From Quillaja saponaria (Eukaryota; Streptophyta; Magnoliopsida; Fabales; Quillajaceae), in the NCBI GenBank assembly GCA_029379385.1, contig CM055611.1, positions 2,914,001-2,978,000 on the forward strand: a stretch of DNA of 64,000 nt, read 5' to 3'. Below, piece after piece: positions 13,638 to 27,218 of this stretch (position 1 is the first letter of the stretch; every line of letters begins with the position of its first letter). The translations under genes were made by a program, and so were the position numbers. The notes under the pieces were generated by a model that saw only the letters and a program-made list of their open reading frames with translations, ran no database searches and had not been told where the DNA came from.

Positions 13638-14022
13638 TAGAAATCACATACAAGGCTGGTGTTTGGGTGTAAATTTTAAAACTGTCACCCAAACATAAAA
13701 CTGTCACACTAGAATTTTATTTGAAATATAAATACTCTATAGGGGTATAAATATCTTCACACGAGAAGACTAGTTTCCCCTTAGCTTTTATAAATATTTG
13801 GCAATACCTCACATTTTCTAATGTTAAATTTGAGAAACAAGGTAATGCAAATCTTTGAATAACACATACTAGTGGCATTATAATGTTTCAAGTTAGATCC
13901 ATGAAAACAGTAAGAAAAGTTGGAAAAATAGAAAGAATTATACACACAAATTGCTATTTGAAGCTGACACTAGCTAAGAAAGTAATTAAAACAAAACTAA
14001 GGACATAGAGTTACACACAACC

Positions 14023-17000
14023 TTATTCAGCACCAAAATCTTCATATTGCCAGGGGTTGAACTCTGATCTGGTGCTGGTTTCTTCGATACAATCAGAACT
14101 GTCTATAGCAGCCCGGTGTTCGGTATATTTGCCATTGTACTGGTATACTTCCAAGTCACCCCAAGGTGTAGGAGCAATTTCACTTGTAAAGTCAAACCAT
14201 TTAGGAGTGAACTTGTGGCCGTTGCTCTCTCGGTTTCTCTTCTCAGCTCTCTGCCTCTCCTCCAGTCTGGAAAAAGTTATGCAGATACATGTTAAAAAAG
14301 CCATCAAATCTCTCAGATGTTGTATATGAAAAACCCCGAATTCCTAAATTAGTGACTTCCAGGAGAGAATCATCTCCTGACAAAGACTCATGTTTCCTGC
14401 TGTTAAAATAGACAACATGACAGAACATTAAAACCTTTTAACCCTGACTTGGTATCTCCTATACAATCCATATTCTAAGCAATTTCTCCTATGCACTTGT
14501 AGCTGCAGATATGCAAGTCCAAACTCCCCATTTCCTTTCCCCCCTATTAAGTGAGAGAGAGGGAGAGAGAGTTACCTGCTCTTTTCACGACCAGCTTTGG
14601 ACAGGTCACCCTGCTCTAGTGCAGACCTATCTGGACGCAGACGAGAATCTGATGCCAATAACTTCTTCGGAGCAGTGTCAAAGCTGTTGATCTTGTGTGC
14701 AAAGTATGTATATTGGAATTTATCATTTTTTGGAGCATCAGCAACTCTCCAAGCCTGTGGAGTAAAACAAATTAATGCTGCAAATGTGATTAAAACCACC
14801 CAAGATTTAGAAACTCTTAAGAGTAGAAAAGAAAGAGCTATTGAATTGGAGAGCTTACAAAATACTGCACCCTCCTCTTCTATTTATATTAAAAAGACAA
14901 CGCAATAAGACTAAAATATTCTTAACCTAATGACAGACTTTAGCTAGACCAAAATAGGATAGCCGTCACCACTCACACATACTAGTACTCTTTAATACTT
15001 CCCCTCAAACTAGAACATAAGCTCAAGTTTATACAAGTAAAACCCAACTGTTCAAAACTCAACAGAAACCCCTAGACCAAATTACCAGATAATCATATGC
15101 ATAGAGCACTGGAAATTTGATCATCCAGTATGCCACATTAACTGTCTATGCATAAGCTGCTAGTGACACACGTTAGCTGTACGCAACTGAGATATTCCAA
15201 ACCAAGATGAATTATGCATACTGAACCAAGTACAGACCTACATCATGTTCTAGTTTAGGGATACTTATATAATTGTCTCTACTTAAAAAATGTGAAGTGT
15301 ATGTGCATGCATTTGTGCTAACTTTAAACAATTTACTGTTTGCAGAACACAAGGTTAATCATTCCACAAAACAAAACTGCAAATAGTTCCATAAGATTGC
15401 TCTTGGATAGAATGCACGAGTTATGAGTTTAAGCAACAACCTAACTCAATTTGTATGAGGTATGAAAAGCTCAAATTTTTTCTCATTGAAATTCATGAGC
15501 AAATTGACGCCCTATTTAATGTGTGAATCTGTAATGTTTGTGTGATATAATTTGAAATCATCAACCTCTCACCTCAACAAATGATTCAATTCCATATAAA
15601 TTTTAAGCATGAAAATCTAGAAAGATTGTACATCTCAATTTATATCATAGGTTATATTCCAAGTCCATTGACATTAAACTCTTCAATTTAAAGGCAACCT
15701 AAAAAAGAAATTTTGTTAAAGCATATATGTAAAGCGTGTACAGATAACTACTTTCAGGCATCCATATAATCAGCAAAGACGAAAATAAAGAAAACAAGAA
15801 TACCTACCTCTTTTAAATCAGTACCAGGAAGTGGTTCTCCTTCCAAGTCACATGGCTGATAACTCATTGACTCGTTCCACTTTCCAGTCATCAATATCTT
15901 AGGTTCCTCATTAGCATTGTACGCATATCCATCCACTTCATAACGACCAGCTCTGCAAATGCAAATGCCCAAGTCAGAATAATATAAATAAATCAAAACA
16001 AAGCATATGGACTGACTAACATGCACAAAATTTTCAAATTTATACAGCATAGGGAAGTTGTGCTTCTTAATGAACATTTAAATCTTGTATCCTGCTGCAC
16101 GTACAAGTGTACAACTCAACTATGCTTTAGAGATACTCAAAATACAGAATAATCAGTAGATATTTAAACAAATATATGATACATTTCGTGAAAGAATTGC
16201 CGCTCAGGAATGAGGAATGCGAGCTTCCCAGAAAGAAAAAAATTAGTTTCAACCTTTTCCATAAAACGACCATTCATATGGAGCCAGTAAATAACTTAAA
16301 AGAATATAAGGTGACTGATTCAGAAGATATGAAGCTTTGATTCTTTAAAATGTCAGGCAGAATGGTATTTCTAAGATGCAAAAGCTGTACATTACACATG
16401 CTGCATAAGATACTAAGACCACTTAAGAAGAAGCCAATCATACCCAAACCAACCACATGGTTGAAAATAAAGAACCACTTTGTCCCCTGTGGTCAGATTT
16501 GTCAGGACCATCTCCCCTGGTGAGTCAACCCAAGTTCGTCCAAATATTAAGTTGCTAACTTTTGTCGGAGGGGGCACCAAATCAAGGAGTACACCCGTCT
16601 TTTTTTAGGGTAACACGTGACCTGCATCCAAATATAATATAAAACTTAAGTTTATAGCCTGTTCTCAAAATACAGACAAGTATACTTGGTAGAAATATTC
16701 TATTAATTGTTATGTTATCATTGCTCGATGATTAAATTTTGTAAGATGACAACCACCACAAAAGATCAACAGACTGAATTGTAGTGAGCACAATAAAAAG
16801 TTTTCAAATTGAAAACCGGGTTCCACATTCAAGGCAAGGACAAGACAAGGCCTCTAAGCCCAAGTCCAAAAAACACAAATCAGATTATTTTGATTGCATC
16901 TGGTTTAAGCAATTCTTTTCCTTGTTGTACTGGTCATTTTAGTAAATAATCATATGCAAAATGACACATGGCCTAAGTATACTAAAAGTCTCAAGATGAA

Positions 17001-20000
17001 TTTCCAGAAGGCTGCGGAAGTTATCTACAGTACCAGGAATAAGATATACATTAGTATGAAATCTGACAGTTCAGCTAATTAAAACTACTTTTCACATGTC
17101 AATATCACAGGGCCTCCACACCATCAAACTTGTAATTGTTGGGTCGAAGTCATCTTTTATCCCGTCATTCCTATTACAATTTTTTGTTATATATCTTATG
17201 ATTTCTATATAAACATACTTACACTTCATAGAAATTACTTTTACTCTGACTAGATTATTTTTTATTTTTTTTATAATTTTATATAATAAATATTTAAAAA
17301 ATTATTTAGTTCAACGTAAATCATCTTTTATACCATCATTTCTATTACAATTTTTTGTTATATTTCTTATTATTTTATAAACTTACTTATACTTCATAGA
17401 AATTACTTTTACTCTAACTAGATCAATTTTTATATAATAAATATTAAAAAATTATTTAGTTCAACATATTGTATCCTAATCTTTCAAAAATTGTTGTATT
17501 CCTGTATATGATATTGTATCCGTATCCGTGCTTCATAAGTCAACATGAAGATATTTACAAGAGAGCTCTTTCAGTAAATATTAACAACAGAAAGTGGTCC
17601 ATGCTTAAAATTTAAAAAGAAACACAGCACAGAGGAAAAAAGAAGTTTTATAACATGCAGTTCCAGTATTCCACATATATCAGATAATTAAAAAACATGA
17701 ACTATTGTCACAATAACAGCAAGGGACAAAAACAGCAACCAAATTAATAAATTTTACCTTCCAAGAGGATAGATATCAATTGAGTTCCCTAGGAATTTGG
17801 TTTTCACCTTTGATGTGATATCATAAGTGAAATGATCATTTTCAGCATGTCCAGCACTCGTTGGTGGGTGATGACTGACCTGAACATTGTTAGCATAGTT
17901 TATCAAAATTAGGCACCAGAATCTATACGGAACTAATTGGACAATGATTGTGCGGTAACATATTATATTCATACAGTATAGGTACGCTAAGGAAGAAAAC
18001 AAATTCTTCAAATTTCCCATTAAAAAATAAAAAGTAAATAAAAACCAGAATTATGGTTCCAAACCCACCTGTTCTGATATAAATGTAATGCCACCATGAT
18101 TAACCATTTCATAAGTCTCGCCAAGAATTGGATTGAATGGCTTCCAGGTCCTTTGCAAGGCATAGTAGACAGATATAAAAAATGAAGCTGCAATCAGAAA
18201 ATGTAAAGTCACACGCCAAGCAATGGATAGATAAGAGGTGGTGGGGAAAAAATGAAAAACAATGCTTACAAGCATACACCAGTCGCATGTATGGATCCTC
18301 ACATTCATCTGCCATATCTAACAGGTAGGAGTATTCCATCAGCTGTAACAAGCGTAATACAATTGTGTAAATGTTTTTGGGTAAAACCTGAAATAAATTA
18401 AAAGTTTGGCCAAATGGTGTTGCACTTAAATTACACATCATACAAACCTCAGCCATTTTCTGCAGCATTGTCATTGGCTCAAAAATAAGTACTGGAAGTG
18501 TCACCATTGACGTGACATCAGAGCCCACATACTTTTGCATAATTTTCCAATAACTATCACGATCCTGGAAAAGACAAGTAAAAACATGAGGAAATGACTA
18601 CTCGGCAATACTTTTAACATATGGCAAGGTACATCACTGTGAAGATTCTATCCAACAATCAATGCATGTTTTTTACAGGGCACATTCATCTCTCTGGTTT
18701 GATAGTTGTTATCATGACATACTTAGGTAAAAGTCAAATTGTAGGTAACTGAAAAAAAAAAAAAAGAGTATTGTGAACAGGAGTATGCGCCAAATAATTT
18801 ACTAACATGCCAACCAGATCTCCAGGTGGCACAGTGAATGAAGTTTAAAACTGAAAATAATGCGAATCTCATAGGAGTAAGAAGAGGGCGAGCCTTGGCG
18901 CAACGGTAAGTTGTTCCTATGGTGACCTGTAGGTTACGGATTCGAGGCGTGGAAACAGCCTCTTTGCATAAATGTAAGGGAAAGTCTGCGTACATGTGCA
19001 CCCACCCTCTCCCGCAATAGCCGGGGAGCACTTTGTGCACCGGGTGAGCCCTTTTTTTTCATAGGAGTAAGAATCCAAGTAACTTTATTAATACTTCAGT
19101 AGTTATCTATGCAAAAAACTATGTTGCTTCTATTCAGTGCAAAACTTCCCCATGTAATAGAATTTCATGAACTTGGGCATTCAGATAATGTTGGCACTCA
19201 ATTCCTGTTATATAGTTACAAGGGTTTCCCATGTGGAATAACTGAGATGGATTTTGCAGAGACATTAGCAGCAGCATTTCACGTCCTTTCTTTCAGTCTG
19301 TGCATATCTTATCAAAGTATGTGATCTTACTCCAGGTCATATGATACCTAATGATTAGCAAAGTCCTCGAATACATGACCTACAACCTGGTCAAATATAT
19401 TTGGAGTGATAAGAAACTATATGCTTAGATAAGGACTCCAAACACAAAGAACAAGAAGCGTTCATCCAATTACCTGGTGTCAACTACATGAATCCTCAAA
19501 AAAACTAGTTGGCATCCTCCCAGTGAATTCTCTTTCCCAATTCAGTCCTACTCATGATTACAAATTCTCCTAAACCTTTCACACTAATATCTTGTGTTAC
19601 GAGTTGTACCCATGTTATTCTTCTTTCTCTTCCTATCTTTTTTTTTTCAATCTACTTCAATCTTCTAGCTGCTCCAGACTGGGGCATTTGCATCTCTAGA
19701 TGGTAACCATCTTAGATGGCTCCCTCTCATTTTACCTCCAATTGGAACTATTACTGCTTTTAAGTTTTAAGTAAAATCTCCATTTCTTATCACATCTTTT
19801 TTTGTAGACCACATATCCATCTTAACATTCTCATCGCCGCAATGTTAACATCCATCTTAACATTCTCATCGCCGCAATGTTAACACGTGTTATCTACTTA
19901 GCTCTTAATGGGTCAACAGTCAGTATAATTAAGCGTAGTGGGATGTATGACAGCCCAATAAGTTTACATTTGACACAAACTTCAGTGCAGTTCTCCATGT

Positions 20001-20978
20001 CATCCAACCAGCACTAGTTATGAGTTAAAATGTTAAATTTCTCCTCAATCTCTTCATTAGTTCAATTATTAACCCAAGACATGAAAAATCATGATAACTA
20101 TTTTTGAGTGTCAGTAACAGCCAATCCACTAGGGCAACCACCTCCCTTTGTTCATATTATGTACCTCACTATATATATGATACAAAGAAGTTAAGTAGCA
20201 TACCTCCTGCTTCCATCGCCCCATCTTTGCTTCCTGTTCAGCATCTTCTGTGCCACCCTCTGGATTAACAACTTCTAGCCCCTCATAACCCACCAAACTG
20301 AGTAGTAAAAGAAAACCAATAGTTTTCACATATTAGAATCATTAACACATGGAACTGATCTATTGAGTATATAAAGCAAAATTTTCTATTATATAGTCCA
20401 GTTAGAAAAAGAGCCTAGCCTAGAAGCTCATAGATCAACATGAATGGAAAGCTCAAAATCTCATAAAATATGCAGTTCTAGATTGGCATCATTTTGCTGA
20501 TAGTTATAATGATATACATCAACAACATTATTAACTGAGAGGATTGGATTCCATTCCATGCCTTTGAGAAGCTAATCAGTAACAATTTTCCTTGAGACTA
20601 AAACATACATAAACGTATACATAGACAAACATCAATTCCAATTCTTATCATTGATTAAACTTTACAATTGAAGAGTTGAGTTAAATCAACAACTGCAATT
20701 CTGAAAACAGTGTTAACAAACACTTACAAAGGAACATCAAACAAAAGCTACATCCGTTAATCATTCACCCAGATGAGTTTTGAAGAACAAAAACCAAAAA
20801 GAAATATTACAACTTTTTACTTTCCCAGAAATCAAAATAGCTAAAAAGTTAAAGGAGCTAAGAAGATCTTGTACCCACTAACGGATTTGGTCATGGCACT
20901 CCCGAAATTGGAAAAACTTGTAGCAATTGAAGCAAAAAACCCACCGCCACTACCTTGCTTCAGATCCTTCTCAGCCAT
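14023..20978 (-). CDS. ORP3A: Oxysterol-binding protein-related protein (short ORP3-type), with apparent frameshift
   Basis: Coding exons (minus strand, in order): 20978-20875, 20297-20204, 18564-18448, 18342-18270, 18187-18069, 17879-17758, 16621-16444, 15952-15808, 14754-14576, 14266-14023. The product is about 457 aa, the usual length of short plant ORPs without a PH domain. It is essentially all ORD (OSBP-related lipid-binding domain). The hallmark EQVSHHPP sits at about residues 168-175, split by a phase-0 intron. [13 protein letters not shown] and [12 protein letters not shown] are also diagnostic. Family knowledge: ORPs bind sterols or phosphoinositides and move them at membrane contact sites; ORP3A of Arabidopsis is ER-associated. 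Oddity: exon 16621-16444 is 178 nt where the neighbouring phases require 177. The extra base falls in a run of seven A (plus-strand T 16600-16606), and six would keep the conserved frame. This may be a sequence error or a real lesion. The large introns hold a SINE and tandem duplications. The gene call is secure; the symbol is by resemblance. Confidence 0.92.
16600..16606 (-). other. A7 homopolymer carrying the apparent +1 frameshift in the ORP gene
   Basis: On the coding (minus) strand the codons read R-S-R-V-T-L-K-K and then leave frame and reach a TGA within five codons. The conserved reading [11 protein letters not shown] continues in the next frame immediately after the A run. Splice sites on both sides of the exon are canonical, and all other exon phases agree. 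Confidence 0.85.
17150..17470. repeat. Tandem duplication of a roughly 150-170 bp AT-rich unit
   Basis: Within the ORP intron between 16622 and 17757, the block from about 17150 (CATCTTTTATCCCGTCATT) is repeated from about 17321 (TCATCTTTTATACCATCATT). Both copies contain CTATTACAATTTTTTGTTAT and CTTCATAGAAATTACTTTTA and end in AAATTATTTAGTTCAAC. The copies have diverged, so the duplication is not very recent. Confidence 0.8.
18884..19059 (+). mobile_element. tRNA-derived SINE (Au-SINE-like)
   Basis: Box A-like sequence (GGCGCAACGGTA, 18897-18908) and box B-like sequence (GGTTACGGATTCGAGGC, near 18932) are followed by GTGGAAACAGCCTCTTTGCA and by CTTTGTGCACCGGGTGAGCCC. The element ends in a T8 tail, as in the widespread plant Au-SINE family. 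A 15-bp direct target duplication (TCATAGGAGTAAGAA) flanks it at 18869-18883 and 19059-19073. It sits in an ORP intron, antisense to the gene. It looks full length. Confidence 0.88.
19815..19884. repeat. Perfect 35-bp tandem duplication
   Basis: Two identical 35-bp units lie at 19815-19849 and 19850-19884, each containing CATTCTCATCGCCGCAATG. They lie in the ORP intron 18565-20203. Perfect identity suggests a recent duplication. Confidence 0.9.
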
Positions 20979-23289
20979 TTCTGAAACCCTTACCCACAAA
21001 ACCCTTTCTTTAGTTCTTTCTCGGATTGCTCCTCAGTCCTCCAATGGCACACAATCAACAAAAACATACAGATCCAAACAAAGAGAAAGCCAAATTCGAT
21101 GTATAGGGCTAGTGGGTATTATTAAAATACTCGAGAATATAATAATAATATATATATATATATTTTTGTTTGAATTACAAAGAAAAACAACAGCTAGGAA
21201 GAGCAACGATTCTCGTTGGCGGTTCCTCTGTTTAAAAAGTCCGAAAAAATGTGACTCGGAAAATATATCATTCACTGTGGGATACTGCGACGAGAAGACG
21301 TAGACTTATCCACGCGTTTACAGAAGAGCGTGAGTTTTGGGGGGTTTATTCGAGAAATTGGAAATCCAAATAGGCGGCTGATTTCCAGTTTCCGGGTCGA
21401 ACTTATTTACCGGCACAAGGGAAATGTTAACGTCCACCACAAATTAAAGTAAATAACTCCATTAATAATTTGAGCTTTAACTCATTTAATAACTCTTTTA
21501 AGTTCAAGAAATATTGGATGATTAAGAAAATACTCTCCATAAGATGCCAACTAGTTGAGTGAGGCTCGGCTGCACTTGTTAAGTTTTAGATATATTTAAG
21601 TTTTACTCATATTTGTTAAGAACCAGATAATTTAAAATTAGAAATTTACGAGCTTAAACTCAAAATGAAGCTTGGCTAGTTAAAAACTATTGAAGATTTT
21701 TTAAAAAGATTTAAAACATTTTTTTAGTAATCTAAAACCTAGTAGAAAATTATTTACATAATTTATAATCAAATCAAGTTATAAATTATATTAATTTTTG
21801 TATATAAATATAAAATAATATTAAATAAACTAACTCATAATTTACAAATTAAATTGTAAAAATATTAATATTGATGAAATAAATTTAAGATAAAATTTAA
21901 AATCTACTCATCTAAAAAATAATCTAAGCTCAATTTAAATCTTTACAAATAATTTACTTCATTATCACTCCTAAATTCTAATCATCATAGAAATTTACTA
22001 TATAAAATTCAATTCGAATTCAATATTATTCAATAAATAGTTTAGATAAATATAAAAATCGTTTTAATTGGACTCAATATTAGATATATTAAATCAAATT
22101 TTCATCCTAATTTTGGTGAGTCTTATACTGAATATCACATGAGCTTAGTAACTCTTAATTACTAAGACTGTTTTATTGATATGACCATTTCACAAAATTA
22201 TACTTAAAATTTTTTGATTATTTTTAAGTACCAAATTAGCTCTAAATTTTTAAGACTAAGAAACCAAACAGATAGAAAATAGTGGATAAATCTTAGACGC
22301 GTGACTAACGTGGCCGCGTCGTCTAGAATCTAGATAGTGTGCTTCGCAAATGACTTTGCAATAATAACATTCATTTCAGTCTTCTGGTAGGCCCCATAAT
22401 ATTACTCCATCTCTTTTTTCATGAAAATTAAGGGACAAGACCATGTTCATGTAAGATTCTCATATAAAATCCATCCCTTAAAAAAAAAAATGAATATTCT
22501 CTATTAATAAGAGAATCCAGAGACAAATTTCTTAATATATTTTTTGATTTGATTTTTTTTTTAATTGAGCAGACTATGTAATATTTTGAATTAACATGTA
22601 CTTAATTTTATTAATTTATATCTCTGATGATATTAAAAAATTAATTTATATTAAGAGTAACAAATTTATACAAATTAAATACATACTTTAATTGAATAGT
22701 GTTATTTGTTACGGTAAATTAAACTATCTATCTTTTGAACCATATTTAAGATAATAATAGCCAAGTAAAAGTCACAATTAAGATTCTAATTTAAAAAAAT
22801 GCCCCCAATTTCTTGTGTGTGGTTATTAAAGGGACATTGTCATTGATCCCTAATATCCCAATTTGTTTAAATTGACTTATCTTCGATTGGAAGATAGGCA
22901 AGTGAATGGAGGCCATTGGAATCTTAAATATTAGTTAGTCATAGGTATGTATGGCATTTTCAATCTATGTCAAATATCCATTTGTCAAATTTCAATAATT
23001 TTTATCAATATTTAAATATTTAAGTATCTCACTTGACAGAATAAATATGTCATTATATTAAGTACATTCTTAAGAATAAACCGTTTATCATAAAAGAACT
23101 TTGCGAAAGAAGTAGCAGACTACAAATCTACTTTCTATAGTAAAGGTGAATATACAGAACAATATAAAAGGAGACAAACAAATGTACTCAGTCAAAGGTA
23201 TCAACCAAATAGCATTCAGATACGCCTGCAACAACAATATTACACACCCTGGAAGCTCATTCCAACCAACATCTTTGCTTTTCCATGAA
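20979..23289. other. ORP upstream region, intergenic DNA and rhomboid 3' UTR
   Basis: About the first 400 bp (to 21420) are the 5' UTR and promoter of the minus-strand ORP gene. They include a (TA)n tract at about 21148-21165 that could serve as a TATA element, and the motif CCACGCG near 21311. From 21420 to about 23080 the DNA is strongly AT-rich with no recognisable coding or element structure. The last 200 bp lie downstream of the rhomboid stop codon and probably hold its 3' UTR. Confidence 0.5.
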
Positions 23290-26200
23290 TCAACTACAAA
23301 GCTGAGTACACAACCCCTGAATCCGAGCAGTCGTTGGATCTTGCAAATAATATACAGCATATTTTCCATTGCTTGAGCACGTTAAGTTCAGCTGGTTGCC
23401 AATTTCGTTCGACTGCAATGATGGTATTTTATGCATATCAAAATATTTATTGAAGAAAAATCGAATATGGACAGGCATTCAGTTCAGTGCATAAATACCA
23501 AAAGCACTGGCTACTATAATATTTGAACAGGTCACAACACATTTGAGAGTTTTTTGACTGAGACAGTAAAACTTGAAGAACCAGTACGACTTGTGCTGAA
23601 GTAAAATCTAGCTTCACATAGTGTGTTTCACTACTTAACGTGCCTCTCTTACTTTTATATACTTTACGTATCATTCTAGTCAGGTTGTCTCCAAAGTTCC
23701 AGCATAGCCATGGTTAAGAACTCATGGTGCAGAAAATCCAAATAGTAAATCTTCAAAACATAAAAGGTAAGGATTATAGTTTTTGAATCAGAAAATTGAT
23801 GTGGTTTAAGATAAGGATTATAGTTTTTGAATTTTGATATATATATTAATGAATTGTGTGAATCACTCAATCACGGGAGAAGGAATCAAATATGACTTTG
23901 AAGAAGAAAAAGTGATGGTTAGGAAAACATTTGGAAGCATCAACACTATTTAGTAGTTAGTTAGTACATGAATATACAGATGGAGATCAAAGATTCACTT
24001 AAAATTCCTACAAAGTGTGGAATAACTGCTCTATCAGGGAGTGAGAAAAGATTACATGTTTTAGAAATTATTCTACCTCCACTAAGATCATTCCTGTTTT
24101 CTATCCCATATACCTCTTCTTAAATATGTTGTTAGCATGTCTGACATATGCTTAACTAGCATTTTTAATAGTACAATTCAACCAAGGGGTCGAAGATAAG
24201 TCATTGTTTTAGAAATACTTACCATACAATATGCAGCTTCTGTCTTGCAGCTCCATTTTGATGTTGGGACGCAAGACAAATAATGACACCAAGAGCAATG
24301 ATCATTTGCATCAACTCCACGGAGGAGCAAAACCAGGCCAACAGTCAACCTGTCAAAATTAACAACTTTAACATAAATATAATTCAAACGGAATCCAAAT
24401 TTAAAATGCTAGAACTGAAGGAAAACGTTGATAGATAAAAGAAAAAGAAGTCTGGGTGAAAATTGGCATTTGGCATTATCACACTTTCCGCTTCAACTTC
24501 AAGCTACTTTATGTTTTCTTAATAACCCCGCTCCCCCCACCAAAAAAAACAAAGAAAGAAAATCCTTATAGCACTTTGAGTTTCCAGCTACTTTTTGACA
24601 GTAAGATGTTATATTTCACATATTGAAGATACTTTGAAGCAGTCAGAATCTAAGGATGGAATTAGTCACAATACATGACCTCATTAGCTATTGACATAAG
24701 CAATTGGTGATATTGTAAGGTGTAAGCTTTCCCATCCCATGGTACTGTTGGTTTGCAATAAACGGAAATTTCTAGCATTGGTAGCTAGCAGAAACCAGAA
24801 GAGATTTGTCACTTAGGAGGGAAACTCTATGTAGATTATGTTATTTAGGCAAGAAAAAAACATCACTATACAATCAGAACAGGCTTCCCTGAGCATTCAG
24901 GCAGCAGCATGAACAGTCCACGCCACAGTCTCCCTCCAGTGAGATAGCCCAGGAGTTAGGTTTCAGAGTAGTAAAGAAGAGAAAGAGCCATCAAAGTATA
25001 TGCTTCTTTTGCACTATCTAATGGACCCAGTTTTTCTGCCAATTAGTGAACTGTAGGCATAGAAGTTGGCCAAAGAGAAAACAACAGTATAATACAGCAT
25101 TTGTGGCAATCAAAAAAGAAAATAAAAATGATTAACCCATTCTGAGTAAGTAATGGTCAAAAATTTGGGTTGGCTGCAGGGATATGAGATTCCAATTGAG
25201 AGCACCTACCAAAAATTACATGGAGTAAATAGAGACATCACTAAAAAATAATTGGGTTTGATCAAGATAGTAGATTCTCTTTTTAAAAAAAAGGTTTCTC
25301 ACGCTATTTGGTCAACACAGTTGTCATTCTTTAACCCCCTCCTCACACCCCAATAATTGTGCAACTTAATCTCAGGAAAAGAAAAAGAAAACAACAACTG
25401 CTGGAACAATAGAAATAGAGGTCATAAACTTACCCAGCAATTAAAAGGATCAGGGAAATGATCCATAATATGCACTGATACATCTTGAACTTAGGTTTAG
25501 CTGAAACTGAAGAGTGTCCTGATGAAGCATATCTTTGGCTAACCCATCCAAACTGGGGACGTATCAAAAACACAAAGCCAAGAAGAAAACCCGAAATGAA
25601 TCCTCCAATATGAGCAAAATTGTCTACATGTGGTAGGATCCCCACTGCCAGGTTAATTACAATGATGATGACTAGGGTTGAAAATGCTGCTAACTGGCAC
25701 AACCAATGAATCGTTAGATAATCAGGCCTAATAGCATGCCAGTATCACTGGCAGATCAGAATTTGAGCATTATTGATATTTCCATGGTTCAAATCTGAGC
25801 AATTTAGCAAGTACCTTATTAGAATATATTGTCCAGTTAGTTATGAGTTCAGACAGCATGCTTCCCAGTAACCCAAACAGTGCACCAGAAGCACCAACAG
25901 AAATGTTTGACTGGAGGAAAAGAGCAGACAACAGACTTCCACCAAATCCAGAAATGACATATAGCAGCCCAATGCGTACTGTATTAAAACCAGACAATAA
26001 TTGTCAAGAATTTAGGGATAAACCATGCAAATGATAAAATGAAATCAGAAGGTTTTTATCACATACAGTGGACGCTGTAAAAAGGCAATTTATTGGGGTC
26101 AAGGTATAACTGATAGCATACGCACATTGTGCGTTGATTTATATTTTGTAAACTAATCCTAAGATTCTTTGTTTTAATATTTGAATCAAATTAAAACAAA

Positions 26201-27218
26201 GCGCTACATCTTACAGATCCTCCAGGTTCCATATACCAATACCATTCACAACCATAGAAGTTCCATGAGCTTGCTAAGATGATCAAATTACAATTATTAA
26301 TCAGAACGATGTCATACATTTTAGCAGTATATCAAGCAAACTTGAACCAGATTGTGTCAGTAAGTGATTACTAGCTTTGTTGTTCTACTTTGTACTAGAA
26401 ACCTAAATTAGAAAAAATATTTGTGTACCATGAAAGACAATGCTTGTCAGATATATATAGTTTCACACCCTACTTATAAATTTTGTTATTCAGTCACCAC
26501 AACTTAAATGCTTAAATAGTTAAGAATACCTGAGGGAGGGGAGTAAAACTCAGTTGAGAATTGAGATAAGTCATACATACCAAACCCAAATTCTTGCTCA
26601 AGCCGAATTCCGATGACCAAAAGACTCAACATATTTGCCAATAAATGGAAAAGCCCAGCATGTAACCACATGCAAGCGATGAGCCGCCAACCTTGGTGTC
26701 TGTGTACCACTCTGTCTACATCTAAACCCCCCATCTTCTGTAGCCTAAACCCATAAACATATATCACTTTTTTAGTCACACTTCAATCATCAATTAGCAC
26801 TTCAATTAGTATCTGACCAGTGATCACAGGTCAAAGAGATCATCCATAACAATAACAATCACAAAATCAAAAGACAAGCAAATATAAGAACTCACGCCAA
26901 TGATGAAGGCCCAAGAAGAGGGTTCTCTTTGAAAGGCTGAAACGAGAACCGACCCAAAAATCGAGCAATGCAACTGATCGAGTTCTTGGGGCAATCGTTG
27001 ACGTACATAGTGACAATGAACAAAACAACGTTGGCCACGACAAAGCAAGGAATTAACCACGGAACCCATTTCCTGAAATGCTTGACTTCTCCGAATAGAA
27101 CCGGGGTTGCAGCAGATGATTGTACAGAAGGTGGGTCTATATCCACTGGGTGTATCACGTTGTTACTACGAGAATTGACCCTAAGTTGGGTTGATGATGG
27201 GGGTGGATCTCCCGCCAT
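23290..27218 (-). CDS. RBL: Rhomboid-like intramembrane serine protease (RBL family, S54)
   Basis: Coding exons (minus strand, in order): 27218-26896, 26744-26581, 25978-25815, 25693-25434, 24349-24223, 23412-23290. The total is 1161 nt, 386 aa, with consistent phases. The first membrane segment (about residues 53-72) follows a soluble N-terminus. The conserved block DCPKN...[13 protein letters not shown] precedes the core. The rhomboid core shows [27 protein letters not shown], the catalytic GASGA with Ser at about 193, and HVDNFAH with catalytic His at about 245. A Cys-rich C-terminal tail ([10 protein letters not shown], ending LCTQLCS) is typical of the plant RBL1/RBL2/RBL3 group. Family knowledge: these cleave transmembrane substrates, and plant members of this clade localise to the Golgi/secretory system. 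The exon 2 acceptor was chosen (26744) because it alone keeps [13 protein letters not shown] in frame. The start at 27218 is the first ATG (an upstream in-frame TTG was rejected). The MULE at 27493 lies only about 275 bp upstream of the start. Confidence 0.94.

Larger units (their letters stand above)
9033..14022. other. TRP 5' region and intergenic DNA before the ORP gene
   Basis: The first 1-1.5 kb (to about 10700) lies upstream of the TRP start codon and probably contains its 5' UTR, possibly with an intron, and its promoter. The transcription start cannot be fixed. ACGT-core sequences occur at about 10693 (GCCACGTGG), 11289 (GCCACGTGG) and 11353 (CACGTGTC). Beyond 11500 the DNA is AT-rich, with a short tandem duplication at 12253-12302, a MITE copy at 13355-13637 and an (AT)n run. 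No supported gene was found; small ORFs at 11201-11513 overlap each other on opposite strands and show no family signature. Confidence 0.5.

Noticed and set aside
14597..14908. 103-codon plus-strand open frame
   Set aside because: It is the antisense shadow of the ORP exon 14576-14754 plus intron; the minus strand has the conserved ORD sequence.
18890..18970. Possible tRNA gene
   Set aside because: The box A/box B region is that of the SINE; the acceptor and anticodon stems do not pair as in a functional tRNA, and the element has a SINE body, tail and target duplication.
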